Shown here in pieces: positions 24,801-35,319 of a DNA stretch of 64,000 nt. The translations under genes and the position numbers were made by a program. The stretch lies in contig CM069875.1 of the NCBI GenBank assembly GCA_036172665.1, positions 13,348,001 through 13,412,000 of the forward strand, given 5' to 3'. The stretch comes from Prosopocoilus inquinatus (Eukaryota > Arthropoda > Insecta > Coleoptera > Lucanidae). The notes below the pieces were generated by a model. It did not search any database, was not told the origin of the DNA, and saw only the letters and a program-made list of their open reading frames with translations. Each line of letters begins with the position of its first letter. The stretch's first letter is position 1.

Positions 24801-27044
24801 CTTATTGGGAAAACATATCACAGAATACCGTACATCTCTTCATTTCACTCGATATGATTTCGATGCATTTCCCCTCTTTCTCGCTTGCAAAAACAGCACG
24901 TTATGTCTTATACATATTTATTGCGCAGTGGCCATGCGCCGGTCACACAGCCAGCCTGATTAGTAATATTTAATTAGCGTAAATAATAAAATTGCTTAAA
25001 CGTCTGCAGTTTCACGTGGATATTTTTATAAGGTCAAATAATGCAATAAATTTTATAAAAACGGGTAATCTTGTGTTTTAGCAATCCCTAACACGTGCGT
25101 GTGCGAGAAATTAGCGTTTAATGCTTGGACGTTTATTTAAAGTGACGTTAGGGTTTCCAGTTCCCAGTTTTGTATTTTAGAGGATTTGATAAAATAAAAT
25201 TAAGAACCAAGGATGAAAATAAGAGACATCGTTCTTTTCAATAAAATTCTCTTTTATGGTATTGGTAACGACATTAATAAAAACCTGGTTAAGTGCAAAT
25301 CAGACTCGAGCGCTGAGGGTTCTGTAGGTACCTAAATGCTGCTTTCTACTTTACTTTGTATGCAATAAAAAGAGCGATTTTAATATGCAACGTATCGTAG
25401 TCCTTAATTGAAGCCAATAGTAAGTACTTAGTTATTTAATTATGAACAAGAATAAAAATAGCTACTATTGTCCTCTAGTCTTGATATTAAAATATGGGAC
25501 AAGATTTATTTTTGAGTCTAAAAATGGGGGCGTCCTTTAAAACAAAGGACGTCTGGCAAACTTAAGTAAAGTGTTTGTGTTGAATCTGAAAAGCCATTTT
25601 CTCTCTAGGCTTCAACGGTTCAATGGGTAGCAATATTTTTAATGAATTTATATGCATTATCCCTTCACGACCTTTTTACTATACAATAAGTCAGTCATTG
25701 AAAATAGATTAACTTTAGAGTGCAGATCCTTCTGCGAACCCAGGGACCAACCGTTCGCTCACTCTTTATAACTGGGTTCACAGGTCAGAATCTGAAGGAA
25801 CGATATACATCAGATTTTTTTCCTTTTACACAAGGGAGCTGCTCCAAACTCTTCAGGAACTTTAAGCTCTGTATTCCGTTTCACAAAACAGTTTTCCATT
25901 GAACAACTAACTTTGAGCGGCTCCAGGATTTAAGACCTGGGGCGTCAAAACTTGAAATGGAAAGCAGCTATCGTGGACAGATCTGAATCTAGATTCGGAG
26001 AAACGTTTCAGTTGTTAAGACTCCTCTAGAATTACCCGGCATCAGTAACGATTAACTTTATCGAAAAAGTCCACAACTCCCGGACTATAATATTTGCTAA
26101 CATTCACACTCTAAATATTCAATAATTGAACATGGGCAAAATAGAGATTGCTAAAATATCAGTTTAGGTACCTGCTCTTCTTTTATATACATTACTGACC
26201 CTAAAAATATCAGAAAACAACTTTCAATGCGACACTCTGATGGGTGTAATAAATAATATTAATTTCGATGCCAAGTGCCGACCATGTGCTGAAAAAGTTC
26301 GTTTTGCCCTATTGGAAAATTGCCGTTAAATTGCCGAGGTTAAACTCATTGACATTGTATCGAGTGAAATAGAGAGATGTACCGGTGTCGATGATATGTT
26401 TTCCGTGGACTTATAGGGCAAGGCGTATCTTTTACTACTATATCCATGCGTACGCTTATATAGCAGAGCCCTCTATTGCCCGAACATGCTAGAATGATCG
26501 AGTAGTTTCCAGTCATGTTCTGTGACGCAAGGTGGCGTACTGATGCTAAAAATAGATCTGTTTGCGTGACGGATGTAACATTATGTCAGAGTATGTCAGG
26601 AGTTTTGTAAAAATCTTTTAATAAAATTTTTTTTTTATAAGATGCATGTTTATGTTTCTCATAGATCACCCGACATTAACTCCTACTTAGACTCCTGTAA
26701 ATACTATAGAGAATCTGAAACGAAGGGCACACATAAATTATGCATAAATATCTCGGAAACCATTAAAGTAGTTGCATTTAAGGAAAATGAGTTATTCATC
26801 ATTGAAAACTGTCAACTCCTGTGGATTCCCTGTAAGCTCTTTGTAAAGTATACGGTTCAACTTTTATCAGAAAAGTGTTATTCCATCTTTATAATCAAAC
26901 AGAGAGTAGTCTAGTTCTCTATATTTTTTTTATTTTTTGAAATTTTCCAATGTATTGTGACCACTTCAATCGCCAAAATTTTTAGAAAAAATAATCATCA
27001 AAACAATACATTTTAGCTAGAATATATGTTAATACAAAAGACGT
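21873..27044. other. 5.2-kb stretch with no recognised gene or element
   Basis: 21873-24120 is less A/T-rich and looks like old unique or retroelement-derived DNA without frames; 24080-24094 (CGACCGCGCCAACAA) faintly resembles a reversed primer site, but no LTR pair could be found. 24120-27044 is A/T-rich. The short frames (22212-22406, 25720-25902, 26642-26914) show no family features. Confidence 0.4.
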
Positions 27045-27541
27045 CCCAAGCAGCAAGGTGTCGTCTTTTTCACGTCAAAAATTGGTCATCGTTTACGTCG
27101 AATGACCAACGTCAATGACGTATTAAAGACGTAAAAATGACGGGCAAATGTCACAGCCCGGCGACGTCGTTTTTGTACGTCAAATAGTCGTGTATTTTTG
27201 GCGTCATTTTTAATTGTATTATCTATGACGCATAAGTAACCAAGAAACTAAATCATATTTTAATTTTTATTCAAATATCTGTACATATGTATACATTTAC
27301 CTACGAACAATAAATAAATAATTTAATATTTTAAATAAATTCATACATATTTTTTAATATTCCAAATAAAAATAACATAAAAAGCTATTACTAAACAGTT
27401 TGATTCTACTCTATAGTGAAATAAAACAATTGAATTGAGTCCCAAATTCTATCACAAGGACCGTTAAAATATTAATGTAACAGGTTATGAAATATGAGTT
27501 ACCAATACCCACCTTCTTTACACAGTTTGCTAATAACTAGG

Positions 27542-29664
27542 CTTAGGATAATTATGCGTTTGCATAATTGCATATGCAAATGCATATTTGGAACATTTTT
27601 ATACATAAATGCATATTTAAACTTTTTAGGGCATTAATGCATAATTTCCTGCATTTTTTTGTTTTAATTGCAAATTTGCGATTATTTCTTATTGCCAAGT
27701 GCAAACAATTTTATAGCAGATAATCTGAACAACCAGTGTTTCAAAATCAGAATACTTGGAAATAATAAGAGGATTAACAGTGTATGAAAACCGCCGTTGT
27801 TTACTGCGACCGCACATTATCCCACGAATTTCCAAGTATTTTGTCTGCGTTAATAGTACTCGTACAGACCATGGTATGGGGTAGCTCTCTTTCTAATTTT
27901 ACCAGGAAATTCTGCAGAAAATTTCATCAACCTTCAGTAGTCGTATGCTGATTGCAATAGGATTAACATCTCTCAAGATGCCAAAAGAAAAAAAGTGTGT
28001 AAGTGCAATTGTAAACCAGTTTGTGGAGGACTACGATGATTTTATAACGGATGGGCGTCTGACATTTTGTAAATACTGCGAGGTTCATGTTACAGCAACC
28101 AAAAAGTTTCAAGTCGCGCAGCATCTTCAAACCGGAAAGCATGCAAGTAATAAAAATCGCAAAAGGGGAAATAACGAAAGGCAAGTGTTAATTTCTAATT
28201 TACCGACGCCTGGACCTAAACGTTCAGAATTCAATGCAGAACTTTGTAAGGCTTTTATTTGCGCAGACATCCCGTTAGCTAAGTTAAAAGATGAAGTTCT
28301 TTGCCATTTTTTGGAAAAGTATATAAAGCAAAATATTCCAGATGAATCGACATTAAGAAAAAATTATGTTTCTGAATTGTATACATTAACATTGGATAAA
28401 TTAAGAGCAAAAGTAAAGGATCATTCTATTTGGGTGTCGTTGGATGAAACAACCGATGAAGAACAAAGATGCATAGGAAATTTTGTGTTTGGTATATTAG
28501 GGGTTTCTGAAGAAAAAAAGAAATCATATCTGCTGACTTTAAAAGTGTTGGACTGAGTAAATCATTCAACAGTCGCTGCTTTTTTCAACGACTCTTTAAG
28601 TTTATTGTGGCCGTCTGGAATTTTATATGAAAAAGTGCTAGCGGTTTGTAGTGATGCTGCACCATATATGTGCAAAACAATGCGGGGATTGCAGGTTTTA
28701 TACCCAAACATGATACATGTGACCTGTTTAGCACATGGCTTACATCGAGTAGCTGATTTAGTTTGTAATCTTTATTCAAATGTTAATGTGCTAATATCAT
28801 CTGTGAAAAAGATTTTCCTTAAGGCACCAAGTCGTATTCAGAAGTTTCGCGAAATTTCGGGTGACATTCCACTTCCACCTGCGCCAATCATTACAAGATG
28901 GGGAAGTTGGATCGACGCTGCTGTGTATTACGCTGAAAATTTTGAAATTGTGAAGAAAATTGTTGATGAATTCGACTCTGAGGAAGCACAGTGCATCGAA
29001 GAAGCACAGAGTATTCTGAGAAAAAAAGGTATTCGAAAAGATTTAATTTTTATTCGAGCTAATCTGGCATGCATTTCGACTGCAATCTCCAAGCTAGAAG
29101 CTAAGGGTCTATCTTTACAAGAAAGCATTCAAATAGTAGAACATGTAGTTAACGGTTTAGCAAAACTCAAGAAAAATGTTTTTACCAATAAATTAAACGA
29201 AGTGCTGTCAAAGAATACGGGCTATCAGCAACTGAAGAATATATGTGAAGTGTTGCAAAATGAATCGACCCTTAATGAAAAAAACGAACATTTAAGTGTC
29301 AATGACGTTGTAAAATACGAATTTGTACCAATAGTGTCCTGCGATGTCGAGAGAGTGTTTTCTCAGTACAAAAATATTCTCGCCGACAATAGGCGCAAAT
29401 TTACTTTTGAGAATTTGTTACACCATGTTGTAGTTAAATGTAATTATAATTTGTTTCTATAATAACGACTAAATAAATAATTTAGAATTAAAAAAAAAGT
29501 TTTTGTTTTTTTGTAGCAAAATAATGAAGAATGTGGTAACATAAAAAATATTATTTATTCTATAAAAGTTAATTTTTAATGCATATTTAAGTGCATATTT
29601 TTGATGATTTTAGTGCATATGTGCATGCATATTTTGAAGTTTTTTAATGCATAATTATCCTAAG
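27542..29664 (+). mobile_element. hAT transposon nested in the 27045-30170 element
   Basis: Inverted termini (C)TTAGGATAATTATGC and GCATAATTATCCTAA(G) enclose one transposase gene; several GCATAT/ATGCAT motifs lie inside both ends. CTAATAACTA occurs just outside both ends, possibly derived from the 8-bp hAT target duplication, but spacing to the termini differs slightly. Confidence 0.75.
27978..29462 (+). pseudogene. hAT-superfamily transposase, single in-frame stop
   Basis: The ATG at 27978 (MPKEKKCVSAIV) starts a frame open to 29462 (~494 codons) except for one TGA at 28554-28556. N-terminal BED-like zinc finger: Cys31, Cys34, His49, His55. The first catalytic Asp is in VSLDETTDEEQR (about 156) and the second in AVCSDAAPYMC (about 226), followed by the hAT signature region TRWGSWIDAA and, near the C-terminus, CDVERVFSQYKNILADNRR, the conserved dimerisation/active-site end of hAT enzymes. 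The stop falls between the two Asp residues, so no active enzyme is made unless it is read through. A start further upstream (27945, non-ATG) is possible but not needed. It is otherwise well preserved, which suggests recent death. Confidence 0.88.
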
Positions 29665-30170
29665 ATTACTAATAACTAATACAAAGCCAGTACACGTACA
29701 AGTAGAATATACTTTAGTTAGCTAATACATAATAAATTAACGCTTAAAAGCAAATCGCACTAAACTTAAGCACCATGGGCACTACGATTACGATACGCAA
29801 GAACAATGTCCCAATGTCGAGTGTTGGCGCATGCGTCGCATACCCCGTAATAGAAATCTAATAAATTTCTTATGTATTAAAATGGTATTAATTAATATAT
29901 TCAATCATGTTTGTAACTTATATTTTCCTACAAAATCTAATATCTTGTCAAATCTATAACTAAACTTATTATCGAAACGAAACTTTTAAAATTAGTGTCA
30001 AATTTATGTTATTAAAGTGACGTTCTATTCACGTGATTTATAAACGTCAAATTTTAAACAAAATTTTTACGAAAAAATAACGTTTAAAACTGGTCATTCG
30101 ACGGCCTCATTTGACGTGACCAATTTTGACCAAATAATGACGTGATAAAAACGACTGCTTGCTGCTTGGG

Positions 30171-30599
30171 GTAGAATTGAACGGGCAATTCAAAAATGTA
30201 ATAATATATATCTATTTAAAATAGGAAATTTCTATCGATTTACGGTAGAACCGGAAGCACGGCATTATTTTATATTATTTGAATAGATCGTTATCGATTT
30301 ATACAAATTTTCAGTGACCTGTAAGGAGGAGTTTCCAATATCTTCTAATAGGCCACTCATCGTGAATGTCCCTGTATTATCGTAACAAATTAATCAAGCA
30401 ATTTACATGTTGAAATGATAACTTAATATGCTCCATTTTACATTTTGTAACGATTTCCAAACCACAAATAATTTTGAACTATGTACTTAGAAACATTTTT
30501 AATAATAATAATTTTGAATAAAATAAATTTTATCAAATATTCGAATTGTAACAATTGTAACTTTTAATATCTTACAAACGGTTCTTCCAAATATCAATA
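30171..30599. other. Spacer, possible worn inverted-repeat element half
   Basis: No gene. The string GAACCGGAAGCACG near 30250 recalls the ACTTCCGGTTTCGCC block of the CCGGGTGTCC MITEs, but no matching end was found. Confidence 0.3.
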
Positions 30600-30603
30600 A
30601 TAT

Positions 30604-30886
30604 TGTGGCGCGTCACCCGGCTTACTACGTCAAACTGGAGGCGTCAAGAAGTCGGTTCGTTATGCGTCATTGGCCGTCACGCCACCATCGAACAAACTCG
30701 AATCTTCCAGCTTGGAAAATTCGAGACGGCAGCAAAGGATATAAAATCGGCCGGAGTTGACTCAGGAGTCAGTCGAATTCTAACAGCGATCGTCGAAGTT
30801 AGATTTTAGTATGTAAATAAATTGTTACAAATAAATTAGTTTATAAGCATTATTAAATCAGTTTTTTACCGAGTGTTTTATTCGCT
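30604..30886 (+). repeat. 5' LTR of gypsy copy 1, 3' part deleted
   Basis: ~90% like the 3' LTR at 35320-35630 up to about 30850, then an LTR-end-like block GAGTGTTTTATTCG before fusing to gag sequence. It lacks the terminal ACGTTACA. Confidence 0.85.
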
Positions 30887-31078
30887 AACTCCAAGGTGGG
30901 ACCTGCTATAAAGGAGCGACCGAGGGAATATACCACCGCCGAGGATGTTCGCCGCATTGTGGAACAGGTCTTCAAGCAGAAGAAGCCGCTGGTGTGTTGG
31001 AATTGCCAGGAGGAAGGACATGTTCGCAGGCGATGTCCAAAGCCCAGACAGGATCCAAGGAAGCCACAGTTAAACTAA
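30887..31078 (+). pseudogene. Gag C-terminal remnant with CCHC zinc knuckle
   Basis: Only the last ~60 gag codons remain. They include CWNCQEEGHVRRRC, a Cys-x2-Cys-x4-His-x4-Cys nucleocapsid knuckle, followed by a basic tail ending QLN and TAA. The corresponding copy-2 gag is at 54942-56656. The frame is open at the 5' side but has no start codon because of the deletion. Confidence 0.85.
31069..31075 (+). promoter_or_regulatory. Putative -1 frameshift slippery site GTTAAAC (copy 1)
   Basis: In the gag frame this reads G TTA AAC followed at once by the gag stop TAA (31076-31078). Pol lies in the -1 frame and is open across it, continuing as LSRVGAEG. GTTAAAC is a known class of -1 slippery heptamer (used by equine arteritis virus). 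The same site is conserved in copy 2. Confidence 0.6.
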
Positions 31079-31515
31079 GCCGGGTCGGTGCAGAGGGGCA
31101 AACGTCGACCCGTATTCAAAGGCCCCCAAAGACGAAATCCAAACAAGTAATATCCCTACGACAGTTAACCAGCAGTGTCTTTGTGGATGTTACCATTGAT
31201 GACATTCCTCACATCATGTTGTTGGATACGGGTGCGACGAAGACCATCCTAAGACCCGACGTCATCAAGTCATCTGGACGCACCGAGCCGACCAAGTGGA
31301 GACTGAAAACTGCAACTGGAACATCAGCAACTGTCCACGGTGAAGTAGAGGTTATCATCACCATTGGTTCAACTCCAATAAAACACCGTGCACTGGTAGC
31401 AGACATAGGGGACGAGGCAATTTTGGGCATGGACGTCATGTGTGCCCACAGGTTTCAATTGGACTTCAAGTGTGGCCTGATGGCGGTCAATAATGAGGAG
31501 TTGGTTCTACATTAA
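31079..31515 (+). pseudogene. Retroviral-type aspartic protease region, gypsy copy 1
   Basis: In the -1 frame after gag, a retropepsin: VFVDVTIDDIPHIMLLDTGA carries the catalytic Asp-Thr-Gly, and ILGMDVMCAH is the second conserved strand (I-L-G-x-D). It would cut the Gag-Pol polyprotein. The frame ends at TAA 31513-31515, where copy 2 has an open codon, so the stop is specific to this copy. The body of the protease itself is intact. Confidence 0.85.
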
Positions 31516-31524
31516 CCAGGAGAC

Positions 31525-32692
31525 GTGGCCGCTCGAGTAGTCCTCGCTGAAGACGTTGTATTACCCAGCAGGACTGAGGTTATCGTCGACGCAAAACTGA
31601 ACGGTGTTTTTCAAGATGGGCAAGTCATTATGGTTGAACCTAATACTGATGATCAGAAGATTGGAAGAGGAGTCCTCGTTGGGAAAATGTTGTTGACGGC
31701 GAAGAAGGAAGTACCTGTCCGCCTGATGAACGTCAATTGTTTCTCCGTCAATATCAATAAAGGAACCATCTTGGGAAGCTGCACCATGGTGTTCTCCATC
31801 TCCCGCCAACTTGAAACAAACGTGCCAGAAGCGAAAGTCCCAATGAAGTTATGGGAAATGGTTATGTCAACAGCCCAGGAATTGACTCCAGACCAGAAGA
31901 CAAAAGCAAAGAATCTGATCGGCCGTTGTCAAGATGTATTCGAGGTAGAAAATGGATCCAAGGGAAGAACTGATGTCGTGAAACACAAAATAGAGACTGG
32001 AGAAGAAATACCTATCCGTCAAGCTCCAAGGCGATTACTGTTGGCGAAGCATGAGGAAGCGGAACGCATTATTCGTGAGATGGAAAAGGATAATGTAATA
32101 GAACTATCAAGCAGCCCTTGGGCGTCACCAGTAGTGCTTGTGAAGAAGAAGGTTGGATCCACCAGGTTCTGTGTAGACTACCGGTTACTCAACAATGTCA
32201 CCAAGAAGGACAGCTATCCCCTGCCACGGATTGATGATACCCTGGACACCCTGGCCGGCTCAAAGATCTTCTCAACTTTGGACTTAAAGGGTGGATATTG
32301 GCAAGTGGAGCTGGCGCCTGAAGATCGAGAAAAGACGGCGTTTTCCATTGGTATGGGTCTGTGGCAGTTCACAGTGATGCCACTCGGATTATGTAGTGCC
32401 CCAGCGACATTCTAGAGGTTAATGGAGACGGTTCTGAAAGGTCTGTCCTGGACAACGTGCATGTTGTACCTTGATGACATAATTGTCGTGGGAAAGACGT
32501 TCGACGACCACCTAAGGAACCTGGAAGCAGTGTTCCAGCGGCTTCGCGGAGCTCGACTAAAGCTTAGCCTCAAGAAGTGTCACCTGTTCCAGAAGGAAGT
32601 GAATTACCTGGGGCACATTGTTAATGGAAATGGAATCGCCGTGGACCCTGTGAAGATTCAGGTGGTGAAAGACTGGCCCAACTCCCAGAAAT
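31525..32692 (+). pseudogene. Reverse transcriptase, gypsy copy 1, amber stop in domain
   Basis: The RT palm and fingers are easily read: SSPWASPVVLVKKK, FCVDYRLLNN, DSYPLPRIDDTLDTL, FSTLDLKGGYWQV, TVMPLGLCSAPATF, then a TAG (32413-32415), then RLMETVL and the catalytic YLDD at 32467-32478. The amber sits where gypsy RTs normally have a residue between PATF and RLM, and is identical in copy 2. A frameshift (extra C near 32684) follows after VVKDWP. The enzyme would copy the genomic RNA inside the particle; as it stands the domain cannot be made in full. Confidence 0.9.
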
Positions 32693-33310
32693 AAACACCG
32701 AATAAGGAGTTTCCTTGGCCTGTGCACTTACTATCGGCGCTACGTTCCGGGATTTGCAGACATTGCTAAGCCGTTGACAAAACTCACTGAAGAAAGTCGT
32801 CCATTTGAATGGGACCAACAGTGTCAAATTGGCTTTGAACAACTAAAGCAGTACTTGATTAGTGCTCCTATTCTGAGTTATCCTCTCCCGGAAGGAAAAT
32901 TCGTCGTGGACACAGATGCTAGCAACGTTGGGATCGGTGACATACTCTCCCAGATACAAGAGGGGCAAGAGAAGGTGATCAGCTACTTCAGTAAAGTCCT
33001 ATCAAAGCCGGAACGAAACTATTGCGTTACAAGAAGGGAATTGCTAGCCGTCGTAAAAACGATAGAACACTTCTACAAGTACTTGTACGGTAGACGCTTC
33101 CTGCTGAGGACCGACCATGCCGCTCTAAAATGGCTACTCCGTTTCAAGAACCCAAAAGGGCAAGTTGCACGATGGATCGAACGACTTCAGGAGTACGATT
33201 TTGAAATTCAGCATCGGGCAGGAACTAGCCATCGAAATGCCGATGCTTTGTCGAGAAGATCCTGTGCCGAAGACTGTAAGCACTGTAGTCGTTTGGACGA
33301 GAAAGTAGCC
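32693..33310 (+). pseudogene. RT connection and RNase H, gypsy copy 1
   Basis: After the frameshift the frame continues: RSFLGLCTYYRRYVPGFADI, then RNase H with Asp in VDTDASNVGIG, Glu in TRRELLAVV and Asp in LLRTDHAALKWLL, closing with HRNADALSRR. These are the standard Ty3/gypsy RNase H landmarks. The segment is one open frame from about 32700 to 33466, so RNase H itself is undamaged, but it is out of frame with both neighbours. GIGDIL replaces the more usual GIGGVL seen in copy 2. Confidence 0.88.
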
Positions 33311-33465
33311 ACGACTGCGAGGACAGCCATTGTTGACGACAAATGGCAAGCCGAAGAACTGCGAAGAGACCAGGAGAACGACCCGGATTTGAAATTAGTG
33401 CTAGAGTGGAAAAGCAGGGACGCAAGGCCTACCTGGGAAGAGGTAGCACCATGTGCACCGTCCGT

Positions 33466-34680
33466 AAATCATACTGGGCGCAGTGGGACTCCATAGTGTT
33501 GGATCGTGGTCTTCTGAGACGAAGCATAGAGAATCAGGAAGGCATGGAACAGAAGACACAGTTACTAATCCCCAAGAATAGGGTGCCAGAAGTTCTGAGG
33601 GAACTTCACGATGGAACTTCGGGAGGGCACCTGGGAGTTAAGAAGACTACGGAGAAGGTGCGCGAAAGATTTTACTGGGTGAACTGCAAGGAAGACGTGA
33701 AGGACTGGTGCAGAAAGTGTGCAGTCTGCGCAGCCAGTAACGGTCCCCATAGGCGGGGCAAGGCCCCCATGAGACAGTACAACGTTGGAAGTCCTTTTGA
33801 GACAGTTGCCATCGATGTAGCCGGCCCGTTTCCAGAAACGAATGGTGGAAACAAGTACATCGTCGTGGTAATGGACTACTTTAGCAAGTGGGTTGAAGCT
33901 TACGCCCTACCTAACCAAGAGGCAGTCACTATTGCGGAAGTCCTTGTCAGGGAATGGATCAGTCGGTATAGTGCACCTATGGAACTGCATTCAGACCAAG
34001 GAAGGAACTTTGAATCGGCATTGTTCAAGAACGTGTGTACTCTACTCGGCGTACGAAAAACTAGAACAACTCCACTCCACCCACAGTCGCACGGAATGGT
34101 GGAAAGGTTCAATAGAACCATCAACCGACATTTGTCCAAGGTCGTTTCCGACCATCAGAGGGACTGGGACACGTACATCCCCCTGTTTCTAATGGCATAC
34201 CGCTCATCCGTTCATGAGACAACAGGGGAGACTCCCGCGAAAATGGTATTCGGGCGAGAGCCGAGACTGCCCGGCGACCTAAAGTTTGGTGTGAAGCCTG
34301 GCGAAGTCTCTGTCGACGAAGATTACGTGAGCAAATTACGCAGGAAAATGGATGATATCCACAACCAAGTGCGTCACAATATACAGACGGCCAGCGATCG
34401 GATGAAGGAGCACTATGACATCAACGCTCAATACGGGGGATACCAACCTGGAGCACTGGTCTGGCTTTATAACCCCCAAAGACGTCGAGGCCTCTCCCCA
34501 AAATTGCAGACCTCTTGGGAAGGTCCTTACAAAGTGATGAAACGGATCAACGACGTCGTTTACCGCATCAAGAAGGTCCCCCATGGCAAACCCAAAGTAA
34601 TCCACTTCAACCCGATAGCCCCTTACCATGGAGAAGCAGATGAAGGGACAGTACAAAGGGCGCAAGTTTCCGAAGTGAAC
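33466..34680 (+). pseudogene. Integrase with GPY module, gypsy copy 1
   Basis: A missing A near 33465 shifts the frame. Then: an HHCC zinc-binding region ending WCRKCAVC, and the DDE core with Asp in VAIDVAGPFP, Asp in LHSDQGRNF and Glu in HGMVERFNR. The GPY/F module follows (SPKLQTSWEGPYKVMKRIN), normal for chromovirus/gypsy integrases. The frame runs uninterrupted into the macrodomain with no stop or obvious cleavage signal, so the extra domains belong to the same polyprotein. It would insert cDNA at ATAT-like sites. Core catalytic residues are all present. Confidence 0.9.
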
Positions 34681-34689
34681 TTCGAAACC

Positions 34690-35300
34690 TTCATGTCTCA
34701 TCACGCCGAAGGAAGCAAGGCACGGTTTGCAGTGACCACGGAGAAGCAACAAGATCTCTTTAAAGTGCCACTGGAGTACAGTCTGGCCCACTGCGTAGCA
34801 GAAGACCTGAAAATGTCCAAAGGAATCGCTCAGGTGTTTAGGAAGAAATTTGGCCAAATCGAGGAGCTACGAAGACAGCATCCCGTGGTAGGCAAGAGCT
34901 TGCAGATCATTGATTCGACGGCAGATCGGAGGCGCCACGTGCATTATTTAGTCACTAAGAAGACATCAAGCGGTAAACCTGACTATCAAAGTATGTGGAG
35001 AGCCCTATATAGCCTGAGGAGACAGCTAATAGAGAACCACCAGATGAAGTTAGCCATCCCCAAATTGGGCTGCGGATTGGACGGACTAGACTAGAGAGTA
35101 ATTCGAAGCATGCTGGAAGTCATCTTCGACAGAACAGGAATTGAAGTCCTAGTCTGCAGCCACCACCCACAGGCAACAGTCAGCAACAGCAAAACCGTAG
35201 ACTGTTACTTCTTCCAGACGGGAAGTTGCAAGAATGGTCCAGCTTGTAGATTCCGACATCCTCCTTCAAGACTATCACCAGGAACATTTAGAGACGAAAC
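34690..35300 (+). pseudogene. TARG1/OARD1-like macrodomain plus CCCH zinc finger, copy 1
   Basis: Directly after the GPY module and a short linker comes a macrodomain: DLFKVPLEYSLAHCVAEDL, SKGIAQVFRKKFG, YLVTKK, and IPKLGCGLDGLD. This matches the compact TARG1 (terminal ADP-ribose glycohydrolase 1) type rather than MacroD or viral X domains. The Lys in VTKK (34957-34959) and the Asp in GCGLD (35080-35082) correspond to TARG1 catalytic Lys84 and Asp125. A TAG at 35092-35094 (Trp codon in copy 2) breaks this copy. Then a CCCH finger at 35203-35259, Cys-x7-Cys-x5-Cys-x3-His. The frame passes the polypurine tract and stops inside the LTR (35458-35460). Predicted action, removal of ADP-ribose from proteins or DNA ends, is inference. 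Confidence 0.88.
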
Positions 35301-35307
35301 GTTTTTA

Positions 35308-35319
35308 AGAAGGGGGCAG
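35308..35319 (+). promoter_or_regulatory. Polypurine tract, gypsy copy 1
   Basis: AAGAAGGGGGCA-type purine run immediately before the LTR start at 35320, the site for plus-strand DNA priming. It is also coding (the pol frame reads through it). Confidence 0.85.

Larger units (their letters stand above)
27045..30170. mobile_element. Inverted-repeat element, terminus CCCAAGCAGCAAG, split by a hAT
   Basis: The ends CCCAAGCAGCAAG and CTTGCTGCTTGGG are inverted copies; subterminal regions repeat ACGTCA/TGACGT many times and pair across the element (left AATTGGTCA, right TGACCAATT). Without the hAT insertion it is about 1 kb and has no coding sequence. No target duplication is evident, so the superfamily is unassigned. 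Confidence 0.65.

Noticed and set aside
26642..26914. 90-codon frame as a host gene
   Set aside because: Low complexity A/T-biased frame, no splice context or motif.
33134..33425. Antisense frames across both gypsy copies
   Set aside because: Shadows of the well-supported pol frame.
34690..35300. Envelope gene at the 3' end of the gypsy element
   Set aside because: No signal peptide, transmembrane segment or furin site; the content is a macrodomain and zinc finger.
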